Shown piece by piece: positions 1 through 8,888 of a DNA stretch of 17,128 bases. The position numbers were made by a program, and so were the translations under genes. Position 1 is the first letter of the stretch. Every line of letters starts with the position of its first letter. The notes below the pieces were generated by a model. It was given only the letters and a program-made list of their open reading frames with translations. It was not told the DNA's origin and ran no database searches. The DNA lies in NCBI GenBank assembly GCA_025769875.1, contig JAGFNK010000979.1, positions 1-17,128 on the forward strand, given 5' to 3'. This stretch comes from Russula earlei. Its lineage: Eukaryota > Basidiomycota > Agaricomycetes > Russulales > Russulaceae.

Positions 1-1
1 G

Positions 2-625
2 GATATTGTCGCCGCCATCGAGACCCCCGCGTCAACTATTCCGGACGCACCAGGAGCTGCTCCTGTCCGTCATCGTGGGCTCGATCTCCATCAAGTCGCA
101 TCTAGCCACCAACGACGAGCGCGAAACGACGGGGTTGCGTAACCTCGTCAACTTTGGCCACACAATCCGGCACGCGATTGAAGCCGTGCTCACGCCCCCA
201 TTCTGCACGGCGAGTGTCAGCGTCAGGATGACCCTCGAGGCTGAGGTCACCCACCAGCTTGGACACCTTGGGCAGGTCGGCGTCAGCCGCTTGACGCACT
301 GCCTGAAGAGCTACAACCTGCCCATTTCGCTGTCGGACCCGCGCATCACGAACCTTCCCACCTCAAGACTTCTCACCGTCGACCGCCTCCTCGACATAAT
401 GCGCATCGACAAGAAGAACAGCGGACCCGAGAAAGAAAATCGTTCTCCTCGCTACCATCAGCACGACTGTGGAGCAGAAGGCCAGCGTCGTCCCGGACGC
501 GGTATTGGCAAGACGCTTGCCGAGGCAGCCAAGGTTGTCCCTGGTGTGCCCACGAAAAACCCAGTTCGGATGGCCAGTCCGGGTTCGAAGAGTATTTCCA
601 ACCGTGCCCTGGTTCTGGCGCTAGC
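2..625 (+). pseudogene. ARO1: AROM pentafunctional protein fragment (3-dehydroquinate synthase end to EPSP synthase start)
   Basis: This is a remnant of the fungal AROM polypeptide, which carries five consecutive steps of the shikimate pathway in the cytosol. Seen: the C-terminal part of the 3-dehydroquinate synthase domain, including [16 protein letters not shown], and then the linker and first strand of EPSP synthase with [18 protein letters not shown]. The frame is broken repeatedly. The first codons ([11 protein letters not shown]) lie in frame 2, and the match moves to frame 3 near position 50. The LHGE zinc-site stretch near 205-220 is out of frame. An extra A near 433 and a lost base near 509 put about 25 codons out of frame before the original frame returns. 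The usual GHTIGH reads GHTIRH. Similarity stops near 625, so most of AROM (EPSP synthase onward) is absent, and the left part lies outside the window. Identity is strong; that it is a pseudogene is inferred from the number of breaks. Confidence 0.87.
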
Positions 626-711
626 CCCGCCCGCAGTCGCAGCCACGCCTGTCGCACTCCCGGCGTCGACCCGCCATCCGTCTACATCGCGCGCCGCACT
701 CCGCCGTCAGC

Positions 712-3033
712 ATGCCAACTCCGTTAGAATACCTCAAGCTCAAGTGGGATCTGGAGGACCTTATCGCCTCCTCGTCAAGACTCTGCATGCACGACCGAGA
801 GGACGTAGACGAATACTACCGGAGCTTCAGGGCAATCTGCGGTCCCCTTGTCCGCGCGCGTCGCCTGTCCTACGAAGATTGCGACGAGTCATTCTGGCTC
901 GGACTCCACCCGGACGACCGCCGGTTGGTCTCCCGACGCCTCGGCCCCTGGCGCACGAACGAACAGCTGAGGCAATTTGTTGAATCCCGAGAGGCGTTCG
1001 ACACTTTGATCAAGATATTCTCTCAACGACCTTGCGACATCCGGTGGGAACAAGGCCTTAGACATCTCGGGAGAGTGCTGGACGAGGACGAGGACGAGGA
1101 CGACGATGAATACTTCTCGCGCCCCACATATACTGCCGTGTCAGCCTCCCCAGTTGTCGCCCCAATCTCGTCAGCGCCCGCACCCTCCATCCCATCCGCC
1201 GCCTCCTCAGCTTCACCCGTTCCTGTCGCCGTCCCCACCGCGCCTCCAGTCTCGCCCTCTGCTGCCCTTGTCGCACCCGTCATCGCCGCCACCTCGTCTG
1301 CCCCCGCCGCCGTAGCCTTAGCCACGACATCGCCTATCACCACCGTCCCCGTCTCTGCCCAGCCAGCTCCCGCGCCCTCAGCCTCGTCCGTCACCTCGTC
1401 CGTCACCCCGTCCGCCGCCACAGTAGCCTCAGTCGTGCCAGCCGCCGACTTCGCATCAGCCTCCGTCTTAGCCTCGCTCGCACTCGTCAGTTCAGCCCAG
1501 TCCGTCATAGCACCAGCATCGCCAGCCGCTGCCGTCTCCACCATGCCCTCAGCCTCAGCCTTCTCAGTCTCAGCCGCCACCACCGCGCCCCTAGTTTTGC
1601 CAGCCGTCTCCGTCGCCCCAGCTTTAGATCAGTCAACCGCCGCCACCGCGCTCTTAGCCTTGCCAGCCGCCTTAGTCTCGTCAGCCGCCCCCGTAGCCTC
1701 AGCCTCAGCCACCGACGTCTTAGCGCCACACGCCGCCGCCTCCACCGTCTCACTAGCCGCCGCCGCCACGCCCTTGTCAGCCACAGTCGCCGTCGCCCCT
1801 GCGTCGCTCTCAGTCGTCGCCTCCGCTCCGTCCGCCTCCGCCGTCGCACCAGCTCAGTCCGCCGCCACCTTCTCAGTCTCAGCCTCAGTCTTCTCAGTCT
1901 CAGCCGCCGCCTTAGTAGTTTCGCGCGACACCAGCACCGCCGCACCGCCGCAACCCCTCGCCACCAGCACCACCCCAGAAGACCAAGAAGGCCTCGGCCA
2001 CGAACTTAGCTACGACACGCCACAACAGGAGCAGAAGCCGCCGCCACACCGCCGCCGCAGGAGAAGCAGCCGCCGACGCCAACAGCACACCGCACGCCGC
2101 CTCCCACATCGCCTCCCCGTCCGTTCGCGCGCTCTTGCCCACGTCTGCTTCCGACACCTGCAGTGGAGACGACCCCACCACCGCCGCCGCAAGACGACAA
2201 CACGAACAACGCGCAAGTCATACCCACGCCTTTCCACGACGCCATCGCCTACGCCCTTGACTTCTCGCCACCTCGTTGCCTCAAACGACCACGCCTCAGC
2301 CTCCGCCACAACAACACCAACAGGATCAACGACAACAACAACGGCGCGGTCGACGCTTGGCAACACCACGAGGCACGACGACACATTCGACACGCCGCAA
2401 CACGCCCTGCCACCTTCCGTGTCGCCTCCAGCCCTCCTTCTCGAGTCCTCGCCACCTGCGTCTCTATCTACGAACTCACGCTCGCCGCCTACGCCTCCGC
2501 TCCTCGTCCACGCCCGCTGCCACCACCTGCAATGGAGACGACCACGCCGCCGCCGCCACAAGACAACACCACCGCCACGCAGCCGCCATCTCGTCACCGC
2601 CGCCCTCGTCTCCATCGCCTCCGTTTCCCATCGCCCTCGCCTCTTCCGTCGTCGCCATCACCGATCGCCGCCTTCGCGTCTTCACAAGCAGCCGCCACCG
2701 CCGCCTCAATTCAGGCGCGAAAGGCTCAAAACACTCGCATTCAGACGCTTGACCGAGGACGGTCAAAGTTTCAAGCCCCCGGGAGGTGTAAGGAGGATTC
2801 TGGCTGGCCACGGAATCACGTGCGGAAACGCGACGCGACACAACCCGACACCCTCTCGTCCCCGGACTCGCTACACCGCCATCTCGCCGCCACGCCTCGT
2901 AAAAGACGTCAACGAGGAACAAGTAGAACAACCCCACGAAGAATCGGATGATGAAGAACACGCCGCCGCCTCAGAGAAGCAGAAGCCGCCACCATCGCAG
3001 GCCGTTCGCCGACACACCCAGACACGCCGATAG
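712..3033 (+). CDS. Retrotransposon gag-like fragment with a long low-complexity tail
   Basis: The first 120 or so codons resemble the second half of the gag domain of Agaricomycete LTR retrotransposons: an [13 protein letters not shown] stretch, then [14 protein letters not shown], matching the usual pattern of an acidic-Cys-Asp block followed by FW-G-HP-DR. The N-terminal half of gag is missing, since the frame opens directly at the point where the PTP motif normally sits mid-domain. An Asp/Glu run follows (about 1081-1110), then about 270 codons almost wholly Ala, Ser, Val, Pro and Thr, then about 370 codons rich in Arg, His, Pro and Thr. The frame stays open largely because the DNA is C-rich and lacks stop triplets; other frames are open too, and in 2040-2950 a Pro/Thr-rich reading in another frame looks at least as natural. 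No protease, reverse transcriptase or integrase is present. The gag identity is moderately sure; expression of the whole frame as a protein is doubtful. Confidence 0.5.
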   Translation: MPTPLEYLKLKWDLEDLIASSSRLCMHDREDVDEYYRSFRAICGPLVRARRLSYEDCDESFWLGLHPDDRRLVSRRLGPWRTNEQLRQFVESREAFDTLIKIFSQRPCDIRWEQGLRHLGRVLDEDEDEDDDEYFSRPTYTAVSASPVVAPISSAPAPSIPSAASSASPVPVAVPTAPPVSPSAALVAPVIAATSSAPAAVALATTSPITTVPVSAQPAPAPSASSVTSSVTPSAATVASVVPAADFASASVLASLALVSSAQSVIAPASPAAAVSTMPSASAFSVSAATTAPLVLPAVSVAPALDQSTAATALLALPAALVSSAAPVASASATDVLAPHAAASTVSLAAAATPLSATVAVAPASLSVVASAPSASAVAPAQSAATFSVSASVFSVSAAALVVSRDTSTAAPPQPLATSTTPEDQEGLGHELSYDTPQQEQKPPPHRRRRRSSRRRQQHTARRLPHRLPVRSRALAHVCFRHLQWRRPHHRRRKTTTRTTRKSYPRLSTTPSPTPLTSRHLVASNDHASASATTTPTGSTTTTTARSTLGNTTRHDDTFDTPQHALPPSVSPPALLLESSPPASLSTNSRSPPTPPLLVHARCHHLQWRRPRRRRHKTTPPPRSRHLVTAALVSIASVSHRPRLFRRRHHRSPPSRLHKQPPPPPQFRRERLKTLAFRRLTEDGQSFKPPGGVRRILAGHGITCGNATRHNPTPSRPRTRYTAISPPRLVKDVNEEQVEQPHEESDDEEHAAASEKQKPPPSQAVRRHTQTRR
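1081..1110 (+). repeat. GAC/GAG triplet run (Asp/Glu tract)
   Basis: A short imperfect trinucleotide repeat of GACGAG units codes for an unbroken acidic run at the end of the gag-like domain. It marks the boundary between the recognisable domain and the low-complexity tail. Confidence 0.7.
1130..1920 (+). repeat. Low-complexity GCC/TCA/GTC-rich tract
   Basis: About 790 nt are built from short words such as GCCTCAGCC, TCAGTCTCAGCC and CCGCCACC, strongly biased to C on the plus strand. In the gag-like frame this reads as Ala/Ser/Val/Pro/Thr repeats without any domain. On the other strand it gives equally long open frames, showing that openness here follows from composition. Confidence 0.8.
2155..2203 (+). 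repeat. Dispersed direct repeat, copy 1
   Basis: The segment beginning CACCTGCAGTGGAGACGACC and continuing into a CCGCCGCCGC-AAGACGACAACAC stretch recurs at 2524-2570 with a few changes, and a shorter diverged version is at 3084-3106. This suggests local duplication inside the low-complexity tail. Confidence 0.75.
2524..2570 (+). repeat. Dispersed direct repeat, copy 2
   Basis: This is the second copy of the module at 2155-2203. It begins CACCTGCAATGGAGACGACC and has the same CCGCCGCCGCC and AAGACAACACC parts, with small substitutions and a length change. Confidence 0.75.
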
Positions 3034-3140
3034 CTCAGGATGCACGCCGCACGCCACGCGCTATTGGCCATGCGTGCCACCGCCACCTCAGTTGGAGGCG
3101 ACCACGCAGCCGTGGCCGAGACACGACGACAAGAGCAATA

Positions 3141-3747
3141 GCCGTGCTCAACGTCTGTGACAACTTCCGCCCACACCTCGCCTCGGAGCCTCTCGTGCCC
3201 TCCCTCCTAGCGCCCGACACCCGCCCTGCCTTGGGTCTCCTCCATCCCCAAGTCGTCGCAGCCCTCCGCGCTGACAACGCCTAGCGTAAGGCACACGGAC
3301 ATCCCCTCGCATGGGATATTCCTGACTCCGACTTCACCTCCATCTCCACGTCTGCGGACGGCACCACCGCCCACAACGGTGCTGCCCTGCCTCCGTACAT
3401 CGCCTTCGTCCCGGCCCTCGCCCTCGGATCGCCCGCGGCGCGCACCCTCGCACTCGCAGAGATGCTCGAGCGCTGGCGCGCAGAAGCAAACGGGAAGGGC
3501 GGCTCATTCGCAGGCGTGATCGGTGGCTCGCGCTGGCGCGCGGAGTGGTATGACGTGTATCGAGCTCCGGGCGGCGAGCTGCGCACGGACGGACGAGATC
3601 CGCACTCTCATCAAGAAGCTGGGCGAGCCGCTGCGCTTCCGCCTCCAGTCATCGGGACGTGACCAGGAACTCATGAGGGGATTCGTTGCCGCGAGACAGC
3701 TCTCCGGTTACCCTGTAGTTCTCGGCGATTGGGGACGCCTCATCTAA
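3141..3747 (+). pseudogene. Broken fragment resembling the N-terminal domain of YJR142W-type Nudix proteins
   Basis: Frame 3 from 3141 reads VLNVCDNFRPHL, then GLLHPQVVAALRADN, a TAG at 3282, and continues with AEMLERWRAEANGK, a GVIGG stretch and RAEWYDVYRAPGGE. The order CDNF, GLLHP-VV-AL, ERWR, WR-E-Y-VYR is what I recall of the DUF4743 domain found at the N-terminus of fungal Nudix hydrolases annotated as thiamine pyrophosphokinase-related (yeast YJR142W). The Nudix box is absent. Near 3585 the sense moves to frame 1 and ends with GYPVVLGDWGRLI and a TAA at 3745-3747; I do not recognise that tail. The stop and the frame change point to a pseudogene, though a short intron around 3282 cannot be excluded. 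The family match is from memory only. Confidence 0.42.
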
Positions 3748-3915
3748 CACTCGCATGCAACCAACATCATTTGTTACAATGTATCAATATATCCATCTAT
3801 CTGGATTACAGTATTGTATTTGCTACTTCAGTACACTTGGCAGAATGTAGATGAGAAATTGAACTGATCACATAAGTTACATAAGGCAGCGGTACAACCG
3901 TACAAGGCTTTGTGA

Positions 3916-3966
3916 TCTCAAAATGGAAATAGATCCAAAAGTAGACATGACCCAAATGGGGCGGCT
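3916..3966 (+). repeat. Direct repeat copy 1 (51 nt)
   Basis: It begins TCTCAAAATGGAAATAGATC and ends CCCAAATGGGGCGGCT. It matches 4020-4071 except for one inserted G and one A-to-G change. It has no recognised function and may be part of a non-autonomous element or of a terminal region of the adjacent transposon. Confidence 0.9.
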
Positions 3967-4019
3967 AACTCATAACTCAACGACGCAAGTGCCAAGTGGC
4001 AACAAGAGCATTCGAATGT

Positions 4020-4071
4020 TCTCAAAATGGAAAGTAGATCCAAAAGTAGACATGGCCCAAATGGGGCGGCT
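4020..4071 (+). repeat. Direct repeat copy 2 (52 nt)
   Basis: Near-identical second copy of 3916-3966, with starts 104 nt apart. Right after it the sequence passes into the GC-rich inverted repeat. Confidence 0.9.
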
Positions 4072-4100
4072 CGAATCGGCTCAAGCCGCAAGCCAGGCTT

Positions 4101-4169
4101 GGCTCGGTCCGGCTCACCCAATCTGGCCAAGCCGTTGCTGAGCCGAACCGAGCCGGACCGGACCGAGCC
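4101..4169. repeat. GC-rich inverted repeat / hairpin
   Basis: The arm GGCTCGGTCCGGCTC at 4101-4115 is the reverse complement, with one mismatch, of GAGCCGAACCGAGCC at 4140-4154. A further related copy, GAGCCGGACCGGACCGAGCC, fills 4150-4169. A stable hairpin with a loop of about 24 nt is possible. It ends exactly where the recognisable transposase reading begins. Confidence 0.75.
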
Positions 4170-5728
4170 GTGACAGCACTAGATCACTGGGGACATGGTG
4201 CGTAATATTTACTAAATGTCAATTTAGCACACTTACCTTTTCTGGATAGGTGTGCCTGTTGCCTGGATGCTGGCATCCAATGGAACAACAGACACAATTT
4301 CCTTTTTTGTCCATTGGGTCAGGGATGCCAGTCTAGTTATCCGGCCATCTATTATTATGACAGATTGTGATGCCGTGCAGATTGCTGCCCTCAAGATTGC
4401 CTATCTGGGAAGTTGGATATGGCTTTGCAAATGGCACATGTTGTGCACAATGCGATCACACTTCAATACAACCAAATTTCCTGATCTGTGGGATAAGATC
4501 AAGAGATGGGTACATACAGATGATCAGGCTGACTTTCTGCAAATCTGGGAGGAGATCTCCACTGATCCTCAGGTCCCACAAAGTTTTGTGAACTACCTTG
4601 GGTGTGAATGGATGCCTGTGGTGCATATGTGGTCCATGGTTTACCAGAAAAATCAGCATATCTTTGAGGAAGGGGACACCAATATGTTGATCGAAGCATA
4701 TGTGTTCCAACCGATCTAAAGATAAGATGACTTAATCATTTTTTAGATATCATCACGTCCTCAAATCACACTGGCTTGATGGCAAGCGCAATTGGCAGAT
4801 CGATCGAATCTTATTTATCCTAGTGCGTTGCATGGTGCCATATTACCAAAACAGGCACGAATGTCAGAAAGTCGGGCTTGATGGTTGGGACCTGGTGGCT
4901 GACAGGTGTTGGAAACTTTTTGGCCATGCCAAGAGCATATCACAAGATTCAATCTTGCAATTTGATGAGATCTGCTTTCACATTGCTTCACAATCCCAGT
5001 CTGGCGAGTTTTACTCAATCAATCTGATGAAGTCAACTTGTGATTGCACAGATTATCTGCGGATTAGATTCTGCAAACACATTGCAGCAATCTACATCCA
5101 CTTTCCCCACCTCTGTCCTGAAGAGAGCACCCAAAAAGCTCCCATAGAGAATGCAAATAAATCCCCTGACCCACCATCCCCATCCACCAGGCCAAGGTAG
5201 AGCCTAGTATCTCTCTCACAGGAGATCATATCGTTATCACGCGATCTCACATCTAGGCTTGAGGATGCTAATCAATCAGCAGAGATTGTCAAGGCCACTC
5301 AGGCCACCAAATACAGTTTGGCAGCTGCAATTGATATAATTCAAGGTTTCAAGGTCTTACCCAATAAGGAGGTAATTGTGCCCAATCAGCATACATGGAC
5401 AGAGACAGCCAAGCATATGGGTGTCAAATGGGGCCCAAAACAACAGACCAGTCTCCCCAATGCATGGGGACTGACAGCACAAAGCATCAGCATTGCTAAG
5501 GGAAAGCGCTGCCGTGTTCATGATGATCCATACGCTGGGGGCGAACGGTTGGGCAAGCACGCCAAGCCCAATGCAACATCTGCCACCACGAATGCACGCA
5601 CACATGCCCTCAGGGAACCACCATCTCAAACCCCCCTCCCTTGGAACCCCCCTTGGACCCCCCTCCCTCAGATGCCACTGCCTCCCTTGCACCAGGTCCC
5701 TTCAGACTCACACCACTGCCTATTCTAG
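4170..5728 (+). pseudogene. MULE-family transposase with SWIM zinc finger, 5'-truncated and with an in-frame stop
   Basis: This is the remnant of a Mutator-like transposase, which cuts and moves its own element by a DDE mechanism. Reading is joined as 4170-4197, 4250-4703 and 4747-5728. Across the first junction it gives DHWGHG|VPVAWML, the usual entry to the MULE core. The second catalytic Asp lies in MTDCDAVQ (4357 onward), followed by the family's C-x2-H signature LCKWHML and an acidic EWMPVVHMW region. A SWIM finger (CDC then CKH) is at 5039-5080. Intron 1 (4198-4249, GTGCGT to GATAG) and intron 2 (4704-4746, 43 nt, ending TTTTTTAG) restore the frame. A single TAG at 5198-5200 interrupts exon 3; the frame then stays open to 5728 with a Pro-rich C-terminus. 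The N-terminal DNA-binding region and first catalytic Asp are missing, so it is probably inactive. Confidence 0.9.
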
Positions 5729-6188
5729 CAGCCTCATCTTCTGCTGATCTTTACAATAGAAAATCTTTATTTGTATTGTAATTTATTTTCCAGATACATA
5801 ATAAATAAGTGATTAAATAAGTGATTAAGAAAATACTTTGGTGTCATTTACACATGTGATTGAAGCCCCAATTATCTTGCCAACCCAATTGCCTTTTATA
5901 GTAATTTTTGATCATCTAACCACCGCTAAAAGTACGCAACTCCTGCTGGGTGCTTGGTGCTTAGCATTTAGTGGTTACCTGACTTGTCAGGGGAGGGGTT
6001 GAGCAAGGGGTGCTCGGCTCTACTCTGTTCCCATTTAATATATGTGTACAATATGCCCCATGGCCTGATTTACTTGCAAGCCTGCAAAACCACCTCTGGC
6101 ACTCCATTCTGTCTGTCTGTAGCAGCACCCAAATCCAGACAGATGACTCATCCCCCCTGCCCAATCGGCCCGACTTTCCGACCTCGCT
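5729..6188. other. AT-rich spacer right of the MULE remnant
   Basis: No credible gene is seen. The first 150 nt are strongly AT-rich and may be the 3' untranslated and terminal region of the transposon. I compared it with the left flank by eye and found no matching terminal inverted repeat or target-site duplication. Confidence 0.55.
5803..5826 (+). repeat. Tandem repeat, two perfect 12-nt units
   Basis: AAATAAGTGATT occurs twice in a row, in AT-rich DNA just after the transposase remnant. Confidence 0.9.
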
Positions 6189-6395
6189 CTAGTCCTTTCT
6201 AAAAAGTAAAGAGTCTTTTGGGGGTTCCAGCTCGGTTATGTTACCACTGGCATACAAGCGCCTCAGCCTCTCAGATTCCTGCTTCATCCGCTCATCTTTG
6301 TCCTTAATCCTCATCCGCAGAAGCTTACGCTCATGCGAGGGCCATGTATAGCTTCCCGGTGGCACATAACCATCCTTACTGATTACCTGCGGCAC
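6189..6395 (-). CDS. Possible terminal exon of an unidentified protein
   Basis: A minus-strand open frame of 68 codons ends in a strongly charged segment (MRIKDKDERMKQESERLRR, possibly a short coiled coil) followed by ASGNITELEPPKDSL and a stop. The amino-acid pattern looks more like a real protein end than the shadow frames nearby. The first codon of the open stretch is GTG, not ATG, so it would have to be a 3' exon. An intron donor-like GTAAGA lies upstream at about 6448, with CTCAG near 6400, but the flanking exon in the required phase is very short. I do not recognise the protein. Confidence 0.25.
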   Translation of the reverse strand: MPQVISKDGYVPPGSYTWPSHERKLLRMRIKDKDERMKQESERLRRLYASGNITELEPPKDSLLFRKD

Positions 6396-8390
6396 TGAGC
6401 ATAAGCGTAATGCGAGGAAGGTGAGGAGCTGGCAGGTGCCGTCTTACCCCGTCGTAGCCTCCTCTCTTCTCATGCCATCTCCGAGTCAGCGTGAGAGATG
6501 GCCCCTTCTGCCATTCGGGGGGGGCACCATCACCCAAGTTTGGAACTTCCTCGGCTCTGCAAGGAGAAGTGAACTTCAGAAACCCAACCGAACGTTGAGG
6601 AGGGGATACCTGGTCAAGCTTGAAAGAAGCGCGAACGATGGAAAGATGCCAACGGCAAGCCAGAGAATCACAGGAACAGAGGAAGCGCGCATCGTTGTTA
6701 TTTATGGCTGGGATCGCGGATGTGAACGTGCCGAGTTGTGACGACGGCAGCGTATAAAAGGTTGTTGAAAGTTCGTCGGTAACCAGTACCAACTATTATC
6801 GGAGGAAGGGATGCACAGCTGGAGAGAATTGGAACTGCAGGCATTCCTTTTATTTACTCTGTGGAAAGACCCCTCCGTCCGCTAACCCTGGGGTGTCTTT
6901 CGTGAAATCCCAGATCAATGGTGAAGCATCGGTTAAACCCAATCATGATCATGATCGCTTTTGCATGTCGGTGCACTTCGATGCATTCATGATTCCAGCC
7001 TCGCAACGAGCGCGTGGGAGCCTCTCTAAATCATCTCATGGAAACGAAGGTCCAGGCATACACATCAGTCTTTGAGGCGCAGGCATACCGGTTCGTTACC
7101 ATGTAGGACGCTCGGATTCGTGCCACAGTCGCCGTGATCATGGTCTACTGCGATGTCTTCCCATTCCCAGCCCAGCCACTCAGCCTGTCGCCTCAAGTTA
7201 ACTGTGAACTCGCCGCCTCGTCGCCTGAGTACTTGAGCTGATGTATGCCATGAGACCTTCCATTAGGCATTGTCGTGGGTCCAGGCTACACCGGGTACCG
7301 GGTAGGGATACGGTTCTTCAGGGTAGTCACTATGTACCACCAGGGCAATTCCGAACAAGGTTCTACATTTTTCGCAGTGGGATTTTAATGTCAATCGATG
7401 TTGCGGCCGTTCCCGACCTGATTTATCCTTGCCTTGCCGGGCCTCCTTGCTGAGCTTGGATCTCGCTATTACAGTATGGTCTATACGCAACTGACCATAA
7501 CTGACGTTTCGGCCCCCGATGGTTCAATAAAGAAATACAGTTTAATCATGTTCCTCATGCGGATCCAAGGCATCAGCGATTCCAAGTTCTCTCCCTTTTA
7601 CTCTTGGGAATTGACCCATTTGGCTATGGCCGATCACGGAAACTGCTAAAGATCAGGGGCTCATCCTCGAACATATATATACAAGTAGCACCGGACGGAC
7701 CTTTCACGCACAACGCGCAGTACCGCGGCATCACGAGTATCACGCGTGCGCAAAGACCAGCAGTCCCGTCCAACCCTCACATCGACATCAAACGAAGACG
7801 CTTCGATGCGCTTCGCCTTTCCTTCGGTCCCCAACGCACATGGTCAAATATGGAACGTAAGGCATAACGGTTGGAAAGAGAGGGGCGGTGACGACGGCGC
7901 CCGTCGCGGTTTCTTTTGGGGGCGGGCAAAGGGCCGAAAAGTCTCGTCTGTGCTTGTGATGACTTTTCATTGGGAGTCAGATGAAGACATGGAGCGTAGA
8001 TGGTAGGACGCGGCGTTGTTGGGAATAGAATATGCGTGGGCAAAGCTCTTTTAATTATCAATTTTTTTTTCCATTCGATCAAACCCCCAATTTTGATCGC
8101 CCGTCAAACCTACATTCGGTGTTGCTCCACGCTGGCACTTGGCGCAGCACCCTCTCGACCGCGATTATACTTTATCAACTTTTTACGACGTGGTGTGGCA
8201 ATGGTATGTCTGGTACAGCGGTGGTATCAGGCAGGACGGCTACGGCTAGATCGAACAAAAGGGAAAAGGCCAGCACTATCACAACTAGGAAAGCATGAAA
8301 GCATAAATGCGCCGTGAGAGGTGAGGACAGAGAGGGTAAAGCGGATGCAGACGGGGAGGAGGGGAAAAGCGAACGGAAACAACTCGGCGA
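6396..8390. other. About 2 kb without a supported gene
   Basis: Only short open frames on both strands, none with recognisable domains, convincing start context or splice structure. Small oddities are a run of nine Gs near 6530, a CATGATCATGATC triplet echo near 6943-6956, and a TATATATA stretch near 7673. The last part (about 8300-8390) would be 3' flank of the hypothetical gene on the minus strand. Confidence 0.5.
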
Positions 8391-8888
8391 TCAAGGTTCC
8401 GCAGCGGTGTAGATCGCATTGTCGCGCTCCTCGGGGCTGATCAGGTCATGCTCGACCGCGCGCCTGAGCACCTCGACGACCCAATTCTGCCCATTCCACC
8501 ATCCGTTCGGGCGCATGACGCCGACGCCGTTCGCGATGCGCTCGAGGGCGGCGCGCTTGCCGCGTCCGAGGCTCGCGACGGGCACGAGCCGGCACTCGCG
8601 CGAAAAGTCGTACTTCTGCGTGATGGGGCCCCAGTACACGTGGCTCTCCTTCTCCGGCGCCGCGCGCACCGTCCCCAGGATCCGCACCACCCCGTTCGCG
8701 GGAGACCAGCAGAGCGCCCACGACCGCTCCCGCGGCAGCGGCCGCGCCGGGGCCGGGTAACCCGACACGACGATGTGCACCACGCGCGCGCCGTCCGGCT
8801 CCGGGAACGCACCCGCCGGCAGGCTCGGTGGGGGCTTCATTCCGGGCTGGATGCCGTTGTGCGGCTCATAGAAATGGGCTGGGTACAT
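8391..8888 (-). CDS. Conserved-looking hypothetical protein, 165 aa, single exon
   Basis: The minus-strand ATG at 8886-8888 begins MYPAHFYEPHNGIQPG and the frame ends with TGA at 8391-8393. Codons are GC-rich in the third position, unlike the flanking DNA. The layout is a Pro-rich start, a beta-like core (VVHIVVSGYPAPA, RSWALCWSP, GVVRILGTV, ESHVYWGPI), then an alpha-rich end with NGWWNGQNWVVEVLRR. From memory, families of Agaricomycete hypothetical proteins share this order: a short conserved core, a Trp-bearing W-L-W strand and a terminal N-C-Q-x-W-V helix. Here the usual Cys of that last motif would be Gly. No signal peptide or membrane segment is seen. The upstream region on its coding strand is A-rich, as an untranslated leader might be, with a TTATACC stretch near 9013-9019 that could serve as a TATA-like element. 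Function is unknown; expression is likely but not proven. Confidence 0.75.
   Translation of the reverse strand: MYPAHFYEPHNGIQPGMKPPPSLPAGAFPEPDGARVVHIVVSGYPAPARPLPRERSWALCWSPANGVVRILGTVRAAPEKESHVYWGPITQKYDFSRECRLVPVASLGRGKRAALERIANGVGVMRPNGWWNGQNWVVEVLRRAVEHDLISPEERDNAIYTAAEP

Larger units (their letters stand above)
3748..4169. other. AT-rich, repeat-bearing spacer left of the MULE remnant
   Basis: No credible gene is seen. The first 150 nt are AT-rich and differ sharply in composition from the GC-rich fragments to the left, which suggests an insertion boundary near 3750. The stretch then holds a direct repeat pair and a GC-rich inverted repeat, listed separately. Confidence 0.6.

Noticed and set aside
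1023..1583. Long minus-strand open frame of 186 codons rich in Ala, Glu, Gly and Thr
   Set aside because: It is the mirror of the low-complexity gag tail; openness follows from composition.
1505..2615. Arg-rich minus-strand frames opposite the gag tail
   Set aside because: Arg/Leu or Val/Gly runs are what the reverse complement of the CCG/CTC words gives; no domain.
3750..6190. Terminal inverted repeats or target-site duplication of the MULE
   Set aside because: Flanks compared by eye gave no convincing inverted match; the ends cannot be placed.
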